Positions 63,686-64,000 of a stretch of DNA of 64,000 nucleotides are shown here, one piece after another. The notes under the pieces are model-generated. The model had not been told where the DNA came from. It made no database searches and worked only from the letters and a program-made list of their open reading frames with translations. How positions within the stretch are numbered: position 1 is the first letter of the stretch; each line of letters begins with the position of its first letter. A program made the position numbers and the translations under genes. This DNA is from Mesorhizobium neociceri. GTDB taxonomy: Bacteria; Pseudomonadota; Alphaproteobacteria; Rhizobiales; Rhizobiaceae. The stretch is taken from contig NZ_JACDTY010000005.1 of assembly GCF_013520985.1 (NCBI RefSeq), forward strand, positions 124,001 to 188,000. Reading direction: 5' to 3'.

Positions 63686-64000
63686 ATGATGCGTTTGTGG
63701 CTAGTCGTGATCTTCGCGCTGGTGTCGATGACGGCAAGTGCCGTGGGGATTTCGGCTTCCCTTGCCGATCCATGTGCCGCGCTCAGGGGCCAGATGGCCT
63801 CGTCCGGCCGCGGCGGCGGGATCAGCCCCGAACTTGCGCAGCTGCGCCGCCAGCTCGCGGCGATCCAGGGCCTGGAGAGGCAACGCCGCTGCACGGCGCA
63901 AAGTGCGACGGGCGGCTTCTTCAACGCTTGCGCCGATCTGGCCAAAAGCCGCGCGCAGGTGCAACGCCAGATCGCCGGCGCCGCGTTTTCGGGCCGGGAC
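63686..64000 (+). CDS. DUF2865-like secreted protein (3' end cut by window edge)
   Basis: The frame opens at tandem ATG codons (63686 and 63689) and runs without a stop to the window end (105 codons). An N-terminal signal peptide (RLWLVVIFALVSMTASAVGI) precedes a region with PCAALRGQMASSGRGGGISP, then QLRRQLAAIQGLERQRRCTA and FFNACADLAKSRAQVQRQIA. Cysteines and Gln/Arg-rich coiled-coil segments match rhizobial DUF2865 proteins. The function is unknown. Confidence 0.75.
   Translation, partial: MMRLWLVVIFALVSMTASAVGISASLADPCAALRGQMASSGRGGGISPELAQLRRQLAAIQGLERQRRCTAQSATGGFFNACADLAKSRAQVQRQIAGAAFSGRD

Overview
The window looks like a chromosomal segment of an alphaproteobacterium of the Rhizobiales, most likely Mesorhizobium. 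This is inferred from high-GC coding sequence, rhizobial small-protein families (DUF1127, DUF465, DUF1192, DUF6476, DUF2865), TrcR, a rhizobial RpoH and several families of intergenic palindromic repeats typical of that genus. No database search was possible, so genus and family names rest on recognising motifs and translated sequence.

Layout. 1-3.4 kb: purK (cut by the window edge) and purE, then an ECF sigma/anti-sigma pair and what looks like a decayed cupredoxin fragment. 3.4-9.5 kb: a catabolic and uptake cluster on the minus strand (SelA-like PLP enzyme, RidA, complete polar amino-acid ABC transporter) with a divergent IclR regulator. 9.6-16.4 kb: two DUF465 proteins, ispG, a lytic transglycosylase, a frameshifted chloramphenicol-phosphotransferase-like gene, a Stf0 sulfotransferase and a large hybrid histidine kinase. 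16.8-23.1 kb: two related TetR clusters with a FabF-like synthase, two paralogous SDRs (one cut short by an amber codon) and an NADP oxidoreductase; their promoters share an operator-like word. 23.1-27.4 kb: polyprenyl synthetase, mtgA, rpmF, an agmatinase-family ureohydrolase, a membrane protein and a GlcG/HbpS-like protein.

27.6-39.7 kb: many small regulators (HxlR, three ArsR, a WYL/YafY protein) next to likely targets (hydrolase, GST, SRPBCC proteins, MFS, quinone reductase), two DUF1127 proteins and trcR. 39.8-44.1 kb: a translationally coupled three-gene module, a DyP-type peroxidase with two unrecognised proteins that share a sequence motif, followed by an SGNH hydrolase; this is the best candidate for an undescribed system. 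44.3-53 kb: DUF899 protein, then the central carbon genes fda, pgk, gap and tkt on one strand, with a CPA1-type antiporter between pgk and gap. 53.2-59.2 kb: DUF4164 and zapA, a 1-Cys peroxiredoxin, an MBL-fold hydrolase, rpoH, an RluD-type pseudouridine synthase, DUF6476, a VOC protein and tRNA-Glu(CTC). 59.3-60.7 kb: small orphan genes downstream of the tRNA. 60.9-64 kb: a VOC dioxygenase-like protein, a GST with a histone-H1-like tail, small hypotheticals and the start of a DUF2865 protein.

The main themes are housekeeping metabolism (purine, isoprenoid, glycolysis/pentose phosphate), cell envelope work, and many local detoxification and stress genes, each beside its own small regulator. 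No CRISPR array, transposase, integrase or rRNA was seen.
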